Of a stretch of DNA of 64,000 nt, positions 1 to 10,075 are shown in pieces. Both the position numbers and the translations under genes were made by a program. How positions within the stretch are numbered: the stretch's first letter is position 1; each line of letters starts with the position of its first letter. Origin of the DNA: Sphingobacterium puteale (GTDB lineage: Bacteria; Bacteroidota; Bacteroidia; Sphingobacteriales; Sphingobacteriaceae); assembly GCF_003627955.1 (NCBI RefSeq), contig NZ_RBWS01000014.1, positions 62,001 to 126,000 of the forward strand. Direction: 5' to 3'. The notes under the pieces are model-generated. The model saw only the letters and a program-made list of their open reading frames with translations, ran no database searches and was not told the origin of the DNA.

Positions 1-103
1 AGTTAGTAGCTTCTTTATCATAGTTTAATTTCAATTCCTGCGATGAACTAAACTTCCAAAGCAGCAATAGAACACTAGAAAATATAAGGTATTTGATATT
101 CAT
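1..103 (-). CDS. GH95-family glycoside hydrolase, N-terminal fragment (cut by window edge)
   Basis: The reading frame starts at the ATG complementary to 101-103 and runs open off the left edge for 34 codons. It opens with a signal peptide (MNIKYLIF, a leucine run, then SSSQ), followed by ELKLNYDKEATN. That last stretch closely matches the first mature residues of GH95 enzymes (usually LxLWYDKPAxxW, followed by the EALPIGNGRLGAMV block, which would lie outside this window). GH95 contains alpha-L-fucosidases and alpha-L-galactosidases acting on plant and host glycans. It lies 13 bp downstream of the next gene on the same strand, so it belongs to the pectin locus operon. The family call rests on about a dozen residues. 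Confidence 0.6.
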   Translation of the reverse strand, partial: MNIKYLIFSSVLLLLWKFSSSQELKLNYDKEATN

Positions 104-116
104 ATCAGATATAGAT

Positions 117-1025
117 TTATGGTTTAATCATTTTAATTTCATGAAGCCAAGCTGTCAATATACTTGGCCAAGTTGCCGTCGATCCTGGATTATTGACCAC
201 TGCAATGGCATGTCCCCCCTGTGGAAAAATATGTAAAGAGGCTGCTATGTTATGCGCTAGTAATGCTTGATAATATAAAAGGCTATTTTGTACAGAGACA
301 GTCCTATCGTTTTGGGCATGTACTAAAAATGTGGGCGGCGTATGTGCTGTCACCTGAGCCTGCAAGCTAAACAGCTCTTTTCGAGAATCGTCGGCTGCTT
401 TACCCAATAGATTATCCACACTTCCCTGATGGGCATAATCACCTTTCATCGTAATAACGGGTGACACCAAAACGCTGAAATTGGGCCTACTGCTTAACTC
501 GTCTACTGAATCCCCCAATACTTTGATAGGCTGATCTATGCTCGCTAAGGAAGCAGCAAGATGTCCTCCGGCCGAACAGCCCATCACACCAATACGATCG
601 GGATCCACATGCCATTCAGCCGTCTTAGATCGAATTACACGGATCGCGCGCTTTGCATCTTGCAATGGAACTATCGACCTATCGATTACATCAGGCGAGT
701 TTGGCAAGCGATGAAGCAGTACGAACGCATTTATACCAATTGTATTAAACCATTTGGCCAACTGTGTACCGCTGATCACATAAGCCAAACGGGCGTAACC
801 TCCTCCAGGAATAATCAAAACGGCGGTCCCTGAATTTTCTTCTTTTGAGACCAAAAAAGGAATAATCCGGGGTTCACCAACTTGATATACACGTTCATTA
901 GCAATACTATCTAAAAGGTTTAACCCTTTACTATTTGGCATTGTTTTATTGTATAACAGAATTGATTCCTGACCGTGTGTCAGTAGATATGCAAAAGATA
1001 AGAGGATTGTCGATAACTTTTTCAT
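117..1025 (-). CDS. secreted alpha/beta-hydrolase, acetyl-esterase type
   Basis: 302 residues with an N-terminal signal peptide (about 1-18, ending at THGQ). The serine-hydrolase fold is visible: oxyanion segment PGGGY (73-77), nucleophile elbow GCSAGG with Ser151, acid Asp240 in HAQND and base His272 in GGHAIAV. This is the arrangement of the acetyl-xylan-esterase-like (BD-FAE/Aes) group. In plant-polysaccharide loci such enzymes remove acetyl groups from pectin or xylan so that depolymerases can act. It lies between the GH95 fragment (13 bp gap) and the GH28 gene (78 bp gap) on the same strand, so pectin deacetylation is the natural inference. The actual substrate is not visible from sequence. 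Confidence 0.85.
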   Translation of the reverse strand: MKKLSTILLSFAYLLTHGQESILLYNKTMPNSKGLNLLDSIANERVYQVGEPRIIPFLVSKEENSGTAVLIIPGGGYARLAYVISGTQLAKWFNTIGINAFVLLHRLPNSPDVIDRSIVPLQDAKRAIRVIRSKTAEWHVDPDRIGVMGCSAGGHLAASLASIDQPIKVLGDSVDELSSRPNFSVLVSPVITMKGDYAHQGSVDNLLGKAADDSRKELFSLQAQVTAHTPPTFLVHAQNDRTVSVQNSLLYYQALLAHNIAASLHIFPQGGHAIAVVNNPGSTATWPSILTAWLHEIKMIKP

Positions 1026-1103
1026 TTATATTGAGGTTGAAGCCAAAAAATTAATGTTAGGCTTGTACATCACGTACTTTAGATCTTTACACAATCGCAT
1101 AAA

Positions 1104-2765
1104 CTAGTGAATTTTGACAGCATCAGTTTTTGCCCCATGTTTAAAATTCAATTTCCTTTTATCTATGTTCGAATTACTAAATACAATGTTCGTGGCATTG
1201 CGTCCATTCACTTCTAATTCAGGAGATATGTTTTTATCAAATTTTAAATCTTCAAAACGTAGGTTAGAAGCATTTTCAATATAAATAGTTGGTGTCTCCG
1301 TATCGTTCGAATGCAAGAATGCATTTTTTACCACAATACCACTTGCATCCTTAATTTCAATCACTTTGTTGGCTACAATACTAAGATTAGTCATGCTAAC
1401 CTTTTGAACAGGCATCTCCGGTAGTCCGCGAACAAAGATCCCGACATTAGCTCCCCTACATGTAATTGCATCGATTGATATATTACGGAATTGTGGGGTT
1501 TCAATACTTACAGGCGGCACCTCTTGAACTTCATTAGCCTGTGGAGGCTTCGTCCAATAGTACATATCAAAATATATAGCCTCCTGTACAATATTATTCA
1601 TATTGATATTGCGGATGTGGATATTTTCCACTACCCCTCCTCGACCACGTGTGGTCTTAAAACGCAAGCCTTTGTCAGTCCCCATAAAAGTGCAGTCTTC
1701 TACAAAAATATCCCGGGCGCCACCGGACATCTCACTACCCACCACAAATCCACCGTGCCCCTTATAGACTTTGTTATGGCGAATAATAACGCGTTCGGTC
1801 GCAATCCCACGTTTGCGTCCCTCTTCATCTTTACCTGATTTAATACAAATCGCATCGTCGCCCACATCCAGAACGCAATGCTCAATGAGCACATTGGAAC
1901 AAGATTCAATATCAATGCCGTCTCCATTCTGGGCATAATCTGGGTTTTTGATTTTCACATCTCTTATGGTCAGATGCTGTGTCATAAGGGGATGTAAATT
2001 CCAGGCCGGTGAATTTTGGAAGGTCACACCTTCAAGTAATACGTTCTTACATTTGGTCAAAACTAACAAGTTAGGCCTTAAATAATCTTTGATATCCTCG
2101 AAGTCAGTCAATTTTTTGCCCTCAGCCAACAAGAAAGAACGTCTTTCTTCATGTGCAAGCTTCGATTTCCCACTTGGGTACCATGTTTTGCCATCTGCAC
2201 TGATTAAGCCACCAGATGCAACTTTAGTTTTCCATTCACTTTCTGTCAACGCTCCTTTACCAACCATCCTCCAAGCATCTCCATTGCCATCGATAATACC
2301 TTTGCCTGTTATAGCAATATTCTCAAGTTCTATACCGCTGATGGGTGATTCGTTGCGTGCCGAAACTTTTCCTTCATAATTTCCTGCTACAATTTTGTAC
2401 TGGTTGAAGTCATCTGTAAACTGTAAAAATGCATTTTCTTCCAAATGAAGGTTCACATTACTCTGTAATATTATTGGCCCTGAAAGCCAATAGCCTGCCG
2501 GTACCACGACGACACCGCCACCGCTTTTGCTGCTCGCACGAATAGCTGCATTTATACTATTGGTATTTAATGTATACCCATCACCCTTTGCTCCAAACCC
2601 CTCGATACTTATGGTATCATTTCGAAATTGAGGAGATGTTACTTCAGGAAGATAATTCCAATGATATTGACTTTTTACCGACTGGGCGCTAATATGCTGG
2701 CATACTCCGAGTGCTAAACAAATACATGCCAGCTTTAGCCCTTTTTTCTTATTTTTTTTAAACAT
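1104..2765 (-). CDS. GH28-family polygalacturonase / rhamnogalacturonan hydrolase, secreted
   Basis: 553 residues; basic N-terminus then a hydrophobic signal segment (about 10-28). It folds as a pectate-type right-handed beta-helix. All four GH28 signatures are present: NGDGID (280-285, Asp282, in place of the usual NTDG), GDD (Asp303/Asp304), GHGG (His337) and RFK (368-370, in place of RIK). GH28 enzymes hydrolyse alpha-1,4 galacturonic acid or galacturonate-rhamnose bonds of pectin by inversion. It is about 100 residues longer than minimal family members, with an insert around 165-235 typical of Bacteroidota periplasmic members. It sits between the esterase and the Sus genes of the pectin locus. 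Endo versus exo action cannot be told. Confidence 0.93.
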   Translation of the reverse strand: MFKKNKKKGLKLACICLALGVCQHISAQSVKSQYHWNYLPEVTSPQFRNDTISIEGFGAKGDGYTLNTNSINAAIRASSKSGGGVVVVPAGYWLSGPIILQSNVNLHLEENAFLQFTDDFNQYKIVAGNYEGKVSARNESPISGIELENIAITGKGIIDGNGDAWRMVGKGALTESEWKTKVASGGLISADGKTWYPSGKSKLAHEERRSFLLAEGKKLTDFEDIKDYLRPNLLVLTKCKNVLLEGVTFQNSPAWNLHPLMTQHLTIRDVKIKNPDYAQNGDGIDIESCSNVLIEHCVLDVGDDAICIKSGKDEEGRKRGIATERVIIRHNKVYKGHGGFVVGSEMSGGARDIFVEDCTFMGTDKGLRFKTTRGRGGVVENIHIRNINMNNIVQEAIYFDMYYWTKPPQANEVQEVPPVSIETPQFRNISIDAITCRGANVGIFVRGLPEMPVQKVSMTNLSIVANKVIEIKDASGIVVKNAFLHSNDTETPTIYIENASNLRFEDLKFDKNISPELEVNGRNATNIVFSNSNIDKRKLNFKHGAKTDAVKIH

Positions 2766-2940
2766 CTATTTAGTTTTACTCATGCTGTTATACAAAATCT
2801 ATAAAATATTAGATCTGCCCCTCTGTTATGGAAGCTACCGAGCAGAAACTCGTGTGTTATAAAATATCAAACACAACATTCCGCGCCATATCAATTTTTT
2901 CATACTTTCCTTTTCTGATTTAACATTATGCTATTTTAAT

Positions 2941-4560
2941 CTATTCAAACCAACGCGGGTCTCCGGCAGTACCTCGCCCGCCAAATCCATTACCTGCTTT
3001 AATTCGGAAGTCTTTATTAATTGGATTTACAAATAAGTCTTCCGCGGTTCCGCTGAAGATAGTGATCTCCGTAAAATCCCGGGAAGCTCTTTCTATCTGC
3101 AATTCATTTGTACGATAGCTCCCAGCAAACGATACGCTAAGCGAAGAGCCAGCATGATCGTAGCTCGTTGCGTTTATACGCCCTCCGCTGTTCGTACCGG
3201 CGATAATATTGTTGCTGCCAACAAAAAATAAAGGCAATCGAGCTGTATCAAAGCGGAGCAATTGAGCCATTGCTGCATTTTGATTGTAAAAAGTACAATT
3301 GCCAACAACTATCTTTCCAACGGCTACGCGGACGTCCATCAACTGCGTTGTCAGATCGGTGAAGGTGCTGTTGGTTATCGAGATCGAATCCACGCTTGCG
3401 GTACTGCCGCCGATATTGACCACGCCATATCCTCCGATTTTATCGACTATACAATTGTCAAAGTTTATTCCCTTCACAGTTACTGCATTGTTAAGGCGTA
3501 CCACCCCACTACCTAGTCTTTCTATATAACAATTTTTAAAAGTGTAGGAAGCTACACTTGCACCATTTTTATCCTGAGAGATCAAAAAAGAGCTACCGTT
3601 CGCATGAATTTCGAGATTTTCAAACACGACCTCACCCATAACAAGATCGGTCAATTGCAAACCCGAAAGATTTAACTTAGGATGATTGCCGCCAGCATCT
3701 GAGATGCCGGTCAGATTTAGGTTACTTATTCCTGCAGGCATCAGCAAATTGGCCAAATCGTAAGTATTACCACCAGTAAATACCAGCACGATATTGGTTT
3801 TCCCTTGAGCAACAGCTGAGCTGACCAAAGCGGGAATATCGTCTCCGGGGCTTACCGTTATCATCTCGCCTCCGGCTATACCTAAGGTTTTAACGATCTT
3901 TGCTCCCCGCTCGTTCTCCTCGTTAAAAATTGAGACACGATAGTTTGTACCTGGTCGTAAGCCTTCAATTTTGACATGACCATCGGTTTTATTAGCAGCG
4001 GACAAAGTTATCTTCTGCAGTTCAGTATTCTTCAACGGTTCAAAAACACTGACATGAGTTACACGGTCTGTTGCAGGCCAATAGAGCTCGATTTGATCCA
4101 CACCAATATTCAGTTTACTGATTAGCTGCTCCGCAGCTGTCTTAAAATATAATTGTGAATAATTTGATTCTTCACCTGTTTCTGTATTTACTCCTTTCAT
4201 CCTGACAGAATACCCCGTAAGACCATCCAGATTATCAAATAAAGTCCGATATTCAACTCTTGCAGGAATGGTGGATGGTGCAAAAGGAGTCAACGTATCA
4301 GCTAGTATTTCCACTGTCTTAACAATTTCGGTAAACTGCAAACTATCCTTACTAAATTCAAAAATATATTTCTGCGCAGCTACTGTTTTTGTATAAGTAA
4401 TTTCCACTGAAGTTGCACCGACTACACCAGTAGTAAACTTTAGTGATTTAAAGAGCCGCTGATGTGAAGCATCCACCTCCCAATCGTTAGCCTTCTTACA
4501 ACTAAGGAGGTTTAAAACCAGGGTCAACAACATTATGCTATTTAAAAGTATCTTTTTCAT
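2941..4560 (-). CDS. SusE-position surface lipoprotein with Fn3-like and beta-helix regions (DUF4957/DUF5123 type)
   Basis: 539 residues with a lipoprotein signal: hydrophobic 5-20 and lipobox LLSC (Cys21). Residues about 40-230 look like two fibronectin-III-like modules (GLTGYSVRMKG and LRPGTNYRVSIF are typical Fn3 strands). Residues 235-500 have short repeated beta-strand units (FENLEI, FKNCYI, FDNCIV, NSTF, GNCTFYN), as in a right-handed parallel beta-helix of the DUF4957/DUF5123 kind found in pectin loci. It directly follows susD (18 bp gap), the place normally held by SusE/SusF glycan-binding lipoproteins. Likely role: surface binding of pectin fragments. No lyase catalytic set was recognised, so binding is preferred over catalysis. 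Confidence 0.75.
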   Translation of the reverse strand: MKKILLNSIMLLTLVLNLLSCKKANDWEVDASHQRLFKSLKFTTGVVGATSVEITYTKTVAAQKYIFEFSKDSLQFTEIVKTVEILADTLTPFAPSTIPARVEYRTLFDNLDGLTGYSVRMKGVNTETGEESNYSQLYFKTAAEQLISKLNIGVDQIELYWPATDRVTHVSVFEPLKNTELQKITLSAANKTDGHVKIEGLRPGTNYRVSIFNEENERGAKIVKTLGIAGGEMITVSPGDDIPALVSSAVAQGKTNIVLVFTGGNTYDLANLLMPAGISNLNLTGISDAGGNHPKLNLSGLQLTDLVMGEVVFENLEIHANGSSFLISQDKNGASVASYTFKNCYIERLGSGVVRLNNAVTVKGINFDNCIVDKIGGYGVVNIGGSTASVDSISITNSTFTDLTTQLMDVRVAVGKIVVGNCTFYNQNAAMAQLLRFDTARLPLFFVGSNNIIAGTNSGGRINATSYDHAGSSLSVSFAGSYRTNELQIERASRDFTEITIFSGTAEDLFVNPINKDFRIKAGNGFGGRGTAGDPRWFE

Positions 4561-4578
4561 AAAACTATTTGCTTGATG

Positions 4579-6603
4579 TTAATAACCGTAGGCATTACTC
4601 AGGTAGCCCCTTGCTTCCCGAATATCATCGATATATATCGGATATACGTACCGATAATTACAGACGCCATTGCCCATTTTATACTGGTTAAGCTGCGCTT
4701 GAATTTCAGCGCCATAGGTCAAGGTGGATAGAAATTCCGAATAATTGTATGTAGCCATCAGTCCTGTTCCGGCCAATAATGCCCTGATCGGCCAAATTGT
4801 ATAATTGTATACTTTTCCGGATTCTACTTTTTCTGGCTTGGCAGCATCTTGAGGGAACCATCTTACTGAAACATAGTCTCCACCTGGAGCCGCAGGCAAA
4901 TCACCGTAATAATTTAATGAAGCCTTATCAATATATTCGTTATCTTTATACCGGAAATAGACTGTCGAAGGAAATTGTGCTGGCTGATAGGTTTTATCAA
5001 ATATTTTCACTGGTTTGCTATGATCATACATAAGACATAGCGCCATTTTCATATCCTCGATTTTTTTATAAAGCAATCCCCAACGAATCAGATCTTGTTT
5101 ACGGACAGACTCACCGCCAAACTCCCAAGCACGTTCATTAATTACTGCATCCAAAAAATTAGCATCATACGCTTGAATTTTAGAAGATCCGGCACCAAAT
5201 GCTCTTTCACGAACTTTTTCCAATGCCTGCCTTGGTGATATTTTGGCCATTTCATGTACTGCATCAGGATTTTCAATCTGACTTTGAGCTTCGGCATACA
5301 TGAGATAAATATCGGAGTATCGCATAAGTATCCAGTTGACTCCAGTAGCGATACGGCCTGTTGCGGTCTTGTGCATAGCAAGATATGAATTAGACATCCA
5401 GTAAATCCTCCATTTACCGAATTTGACATCATTTGGGTTAGCATTAACCTTCTCCTTATTGTCAGCTCCATAGCCAATCCAGCTAAGCGTCACGTCACGT
5501 CTTTTATCTTCCCTGTCAAAGGAATAAAAATAATAAGCGGTCGAGGTTACATAACTACCACCGAATCCACGGGAACCATACTTTGAATTTCCATCCACAG
5601 CATAGCCCATCAAAGAGCCAATATCTCCATTGTTGCCCATACCAAAGGCTACCTCAAACAAATTTTCATTTGACGCATTTGGACGATTGCCACATACGGA
5701 AGACCATATATTTTCAAAATCTGGATCTAAACGATGTGGATTTTCTGCTGATCCGATCAATTCTGCTGTCTGTTGTGCCGCGATACGGTAATATTCTTTC
5801 CAGTTTTGGGGACGCCCTACATAATAACCGTTGCTGGATGGAATAGTAGGATGTTTCTCAGCGGTAGAATTAGGAAATGCTTTACTGTCTCTGAGGGACC
5901 AGCCACCTGCAAATAATGCCACACGTGCTAGCAAACCTTTTGCGAAACCTTTGGTTACACGTTCTACCGAACCATACTCACTATTTCCCCCTTTGAAAGG
6001 AAGATAAGACTGTGCTTCTTCCAAGTCCTTTACCAAATAATGATACACCGTATCCTTATCGGATTTTGGCAAATACACATTAGATAGGTCGGACTTGGAA
6101 GCTTCTTTTTTATATGGAATATCCCCCCAATACCGGGCAAGTTCAAAAAACGCGAGAGATTTAAGTGTGAGCGCTTCTCCCAGAAGAGGCTTCATGCTAT
6201 TTGCTTCACTCGCGAGAATCGGTGAATTGCGGATGCCATCGACGACTGCGGTTGCCATTTCCGCAAACTCGAACAAACGTTGCCACCTTGTCGTAGAATT
6301 GTTGGCGTGTCCAAAATAATTTCCGGCGCCAAAATCGTCTGTCTGGGAGATATATCCGGTTTCGCTAAATGAACCATTGGATTCCGTATCCGATACTCCT
6401 TGCCAGTTGACAGATAGTTTCTGCCCGTAGATATAGGTATCGGTCATTTTTCCATATAGCCCCATAACCGCAGCCTTGGTCATTGAACTTGTCTTAAATA
6501 CAGTCTCTCCACTTAGGGAAGAAGGAGAACTGGTTTCAAGATATTTTTTGCATGAACTCATACAGGCCAGTATGACAACAGCAATGATGATTATATTTTT
6601 CAT
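4579..6603 (-). CDS. SusD/RagB-family glycan-binding outer-membrane lipoprotein (pectin locus)
   Basis: SusD-type protein of 674 residues from the chosen start. The open frame reaches 6627, but the second Met (complement of 6601-6603) leads straight into a good lipoprotein signal (MKNIIIIAVVILACMSSCKKY) and does not overlap the upstream susC, whose stop is at 6614, so it is preferred. The TPR-like alpha-helical fold is indicated by the conserved tail segments: MRYSDIYLMYAEA and INERAWEFGGE followed by RKQDLIRWG. SusD caps the SusC barrel and binds the oligosaccharide before import. It is long for the family (usually about 500-600). The pair lies in the pectin locus, so the ligand is inferred to be a pectic oligosaccharide. 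Confidence 0.93.
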   Translation of the reverse strand: MKNIIIIAVVILACMSSCKKYLETSSPSSLSGETVFKTSSMTKAAVMGLYGKMTDTYIYGQKLSVNWQGVSDTESNGSFSETGYISQTDDFGAGNYFGHANNSTTRWQRLFEFAEMATAVVDGIRNSPILASEANSMKPLLGEALTLKSLAFFELARYWGDIPYKKEASKSDLSNVYLPKSDKDTVYHYLVKDLEEAQSYLPFKGGNSEYGSVERVTKGFAKGLLARVALFAGGWSLRDSKAFPNSTAEKHPTIPSSNGYYVGRPQNWKEYYRIAAQQTAELIGSAENPHRLDPDFENIWSSVCGNRPNASNENLFEVAFGMGNNGDIGSLMGYAVDGNSKYGSRGFGGSYVTSTAYYFYSFDREDKRRDVTLSWIGYGADNKEKVNANPNDVKFGKWRIYWMSNSYLAMHKTATGRIATGVNWILMRYSDIYLMYAEAQSQIENPDAVHEMAKISPRQALEKVRERAFGAGSSKIQAYDANFLDAVINERAWEFGGESVRKQDLIRWGLLYKKIEDMKMALCLMYDHSKPVKIFDKTYQPAQFPSTVYFRYKDNEYIDKASLNYYGDLPAAPGGDYVSVRWFPQDAAKPEKVESGKVYNYTIWPIRALLAGTGLMATYNYSEFLSTLTYGAEIQAQLNQYKMGNGVCNYRYVYPIYIDDIREARGYLSNAYGY

Positions 6604-6613
6604 GTTCTTGTGT

Positions 6614-9600
6614 TTAAAATGTAACATTTAATCCAAACAACACCTTTCTCGCCTTCGGATAGGCAGAGTATCCTACCCCGGGGGTCAATGGATTCCGTTG
6701 TGTATCGACTTCAGGATCCTGCCCACTATATTTTGTCCAGACATGCAGGTTATATCCAGCGATATAAATGCGTAAATTCTGCATAAGAAGCCGCTTAGCA
6801 ATATGTTTAGGCAAAGTGTATCCTAGTGTCACATTGCTCAGTCTAAGAAAGGAGCCGTCTTCGATGGCCCAATCGGTTAAAATACGACCATTTGCCGCCA
6901 TGGGATTCCACATCGTCTTTCCTTCATTGAGCGCACGGAAAAGCTCGGGATTGGCATCATTTCCAAACATGATATTGGCACCAGTGGCTGGATTAATCGT
7001 GGTAAAACGTTGCGAAAGCCGCATGTCATTACTAATATTCTGATACCGTTTAGAACCTTCATAAGCCATGAAATCGATCTTATCTGCATTGTATATGTCG
7101 TTGCCGTAAGACCAGTTAAACATACTTGCCAGGTCGAAGCTTTTGTACTGCACATTCAACATCAAACCACCGGTATGTTTTGGTTGTGCCTGGCCAATCA
7201 CCATCCTGTCATCCTCCAATGTAATTACCTGACCTTCTCCGCCCAGCTTCTCAAGTTTAATATGACCTGGACCAAAATAATTACCGCCCCTGGACATTAC
7301 TTTCGAAGCATCCACCACTCCTTCATTCAACAGCCATCTATTTTGCGTACCATCAAAAGTAAAATCATCAAAAGAATAGAACCCATCTTGTTTAAAGCCA
7401 TACATCAATCCCAGTGGCTGTCCTACAATGGCCCTAAAATCGTCGCGTCCAAAATCCAACCATGGAGAGGCAGGCGTTGTCATTTCATTCAGACCGTCAA
7501 TCAGCTTACGAATCTTATTGCGGTTAAAGGCAATATTAAAATCTGCTGATAAACGAAAATCTTTTTTTTCCACCAATACCGCAGAGGCCGAAAACTCAAT
7601 TCCCTTATTGGAAGTGCTACCCACATTCTGATACTGGTTGGCATAGCCGGAGCTCGATGGCAACGGAACCTGAAGTATTAAGTCGTTTGTAATATTATTA
7701 TAGGCGTCGACAGTGAGGTTCAACCGGCTTTTAAACAAAGAAACATCCAAACCTATGTTACTAGACACTGTGCTTTCCCAGGTTAGGTTTTCGTTCTTCA
7801 GCGTGGTCTTGGTGCGTAATGCACTCTGTGGTGTCTCTCCAATATAATACAATTGGTTTGCTGCGTTAATAAAATCATAATCCTGCCGCCAATAAGATCC
7901 CACACGCGCATTACCGACCGAGCCATGGCTCAAGCGCAATTTGGCGTCAGAAAGCCAAGCTTTGGTTCCAGACATAAAAGATTCATCCGAAAATCTCCAT
8001 GCAAAAGCGGCGCCCGGAAAAAATCCCCATTGGTTGCCTGGTGCAAATACATTTTTACCATCAGCCCTGCCCGTCAACGTCAGGATATAGCGATCGCTGA
8101 AAGTATAGTTAATCCTGGAGAAGAACGAGGTCGTCCGTGATGGTTCTCTAATGGTCGTGTAAGTAGGCGATGGAGTACCATAATTCCACATCGCTAACAC
8201 ATCATCGGTTGAGAAATCTTTGGGATAAAATTTAGATTCCAACAGCATATCATTTTGCTCGCTATTTGTCATCTCTTGTCCCCCGACGATTGTAAAACGA
8301 TGTTTATTTTCTTGCAATTTGAAATCGTAAGTCAGCACATTTTGGAATGACCACAATGCACCTTTTTGATCTTCTCGCCGCGCTACGGGCTGACCACCGT
8401 TGGCGCTGGACTGCCCCGTACCTTTTATCCAGATATTATCCGTAAAATTTTTATTGAAACCATAAGAACCTTTGGCATTGAAACTCAATCCTCTGGCGAT
8501 TTTCCAATTCAGCCCGGCATTAAAATTTAAATTAAAGCGATTTTGATCTTTATACTCATTCACAACATTTACAACGGGGTCGTTGAGTGAGCTCAGTGCT
8601 TCAGCTGAAGTAATATCTTCCGCTCCACCAAGGGCTCCTTCGGTCAGCGATGCAAGACTGCGAACGGGCGCATATTTTACAGCTTCCCGCAACTTGCGCC
8701 CGTCAGAGATACTGGGGCCCGTGATTTTTGTGTTTGACATCCGCGAGTTAAACTCAAAGGAAAGCTTAGGGCTAATCTTTTTATTGAGCTTTGCGCTCAC
8801 ATAATCACGCTGGTAAGCCGAGTTTAACATAATATAATCCTCATCGTCGCGTGTATAGTTTAAGTTATAGGTCAGACTTCCATCTTTGTCACCTCCCGTC
8901 ATTCCCAAGCTATAGTTTTGCTGCAGCCCCGTATTACCATATAATTTATCCTGCCAATTAAGTCCATCTTTGGACTTATAGATATCCACATCTTCCCAGA
9001 GTCCATACATGGAATTAAAACTGTTATTCGCAGCCACAGAAGGATCGAGCTCACGCTGCCAGTATACATACTCATAGGGCGACAGTACCTCAGTAAGGTT
9101 GTACACTTTACTGGCTGCCAGATAGGAGTTGAATGTAATTTTTGGACTTCCTCCTTTTCCAGACTTTGTCGTAATCAAAATGACCCCATTGGCCCCTTCC
9201 GAACCATAGATTGCCGTGGAAGCCGCATCTTTCAGTACATCTATATTTTCAATATCTGCCATCGGAATATCGTTGATATTGGCTACTCGAAATCCATCGA
9301 CGATATATAAGGGCGAATTGTCCTGGGTAATGGAACTTCCACCACGGACGCGGACTTTTATCTGGGCATCAGGCGAACCTTCCGTTATGGTGACATTGAC
9401 CCCCGGTAAACGGCCGGATATGGCTTGAAGGACAGATACGGTGGGTAGATCTTTCAATTGTTCGGCGTTGATAGAGGCTACTGAACCTGTCAGATCTTTC
9501 CGTTTTGTGGTACCATAGCCGATGGCTACAACTTCATCCATCATTAGCGTATTATCTGCAAGAACAACATCTATTTTCGTACGTCCATTGACCTGAACTT

Positions 9601-10027
9601 CTTGGCTTTTTTTTCCAACAAAAACAAATACAAGAACAGCATTTTCGGGAACATCCTTAAATGCATAACTTCCCGACTGATCAGTTGATGTCACCATACT
9701 GCTTGATTTTATTCGCACAGTTACCCCTGTTATCGGGACTCCTTTTTCATCCAACACCTTGCCTATGACAGCGATAGACCTTTGAGATATCCATCGAACC
9801 TGCTTATCGGGACTCTCCAAGAGTACTGTTGTGGTTGCATAACTTTTGTTTGCCTGAATGGTAGTTGAAAGAAAAAGCAGCAAGAAGCCAATATTCGTAC
9901 AGTTCCGCCAATTGTAATATGGTACATCCCTGACTCCATCTGAATGCAACAGTTTTTTTCGCTGTTGGGTAGAACGAAACAAAGAAGATTTTATTCCGTC
10001 AAATGGTTTCAATTTGTTATTTCTCAT
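6614..10027 (-). CDS. SusC/RagA-family TonB-linked outer-membrane transporter (pectin locus)
   Basis: 1137 residues. Residues 1-45 form an unusual polar, basic extension. A hydrophobic segment at about 47-65 (IGFLLLFLSTTIQA) probably serves as signal peptide. Then come a carboxypeptidase-regulatory-like domain (about 85-165, IGKVLDEKGVPITGVTVRI), the TonB-box-like VAIGYGTTKRKDLTG, a plug domain with the SusC landmarks PLYIVDGFR and AASTAIYGSEGANGVILITTKSG, and a beta-barrel to the C-terminal Phe. There is no STN domain, which fits regulation by the linked HTCS and not by a sigma/FecR pair. No internal Met offers a shorter start close to the hydrophobic segment. It imports oligosaccharides with the adjacent SusD (10 bp downstream). 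Confidence 0.94.
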   Translation of the reverse strand: MRNNKLKPFDGIKSSLFRSTQQRKKLLHSDGVRDVPYYNWRNCTNIGFLLLFLSTTIQANKSYATTTVLLESPDKQVRWISQRSIAVIGKVLDEKGVPITGVTVRIKSSSMVTSTDQSGSYAFKDVPENAVLVFVFVGKKSQEVQVNGRTKIDVVLADNTLMMDEVVAIGYGTTKRKDLTGSVASINAEQLKDLPTVSVLQAISGRLPGVNVTITEGSPDAQIKVRVRGGSSITQDNSPLYIVDGFRVANINDIPMADIENIDVLKDAASTAIYGSEGANGVILITTKSGKGGSPKITFNSYLAASKVYNLTEVLSPYEYVYWQRELDPSVAANNSFNSMYGLWEDVDIYKSKDGLNWQDKLYGNTGLQQNYSLGMTGGDKDGSLTYNLNYTRDDEDYIMLNSAYQRDYVSAKLNKKISPKLSFEFNSRMSNTKITGPSISDGRKLREAVKYAPVRSLASLTEGALGGAEDITSAEALSSLNDPVVNVVNEYKDQNRFNLNFNAGLNWKIARGLSFNAKGSYGFNKNFTDNIWIKGTGQSSANGGQPVARREDQKGALWSFQNVLTYDFKLQENKHRFTIVGGQEMTNSEQNDMLLESKFYPKDFSTDDVLAMWNYGTPSPTYTTIREPSRTTSFFSRINYTFSDRYILTLTGRADGKNVFAPGNQWGFFPGAAFAWRFSDESFMSGTKAWLSDAKLRLSHGSVGNARVGSYWRQDYDFINAANQLYYIGETPQSALRTKTTLKNENLTWESTVSSNIGLDVSLFKSRLNLTVDAYNNITNDLILQVPLPSSSGYANQYQNVGSTSNKGIEFSASAVLVEKKDFRLSADFNIAFNRNKIRKLIDGLNEMTTPASPWLDFGRDDFRAIVGQPLGLMYGFKQDGFYSFDDFTFDGTQNRWLLNEGVVDASKVMSRGGNYFGPGHIKLEKLGGEGQVITLEDDRMVIGQAQPKHTGGLMLNVQYKSFDLASMFNWSYGNDIYNADKIDFMAYEGSKRYQNISNDMRLSQRFTTINPATGANIMFGNDANPELFRALNEGKTMWNPMAANGRILTDWAIEDGSFLRLSNVTLGYTLPKHIAKRLLMQNLRIYIAGYNLHVWTKYSGQDPEVDTQRNPLTPGVGYSAYPKARKVLFGLNVTF

Positions 10028-10075
10028 AAGATTTGATTTATAATTTTTCGGCTATATCGTTTAATTTCTGCGAAA

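Noticed and set aside
5142..5477. Minus-strand 111-codon frame inside susD
   Set aside because: Out-of-frame within a conserved SusD coding region, with biased composition.
6604..6627. Upstream start for the pectin-locus susD
   Set aside because: It would place eight charged residues before the lipoprotein signal and overlap the susC stop; the Met at 6603 is better.
7010..7549. Long plus-strand frame of 179 codons
   Set aside because: Entirely antisense to the SusC barrel, with no family resemblance; a chance frame.
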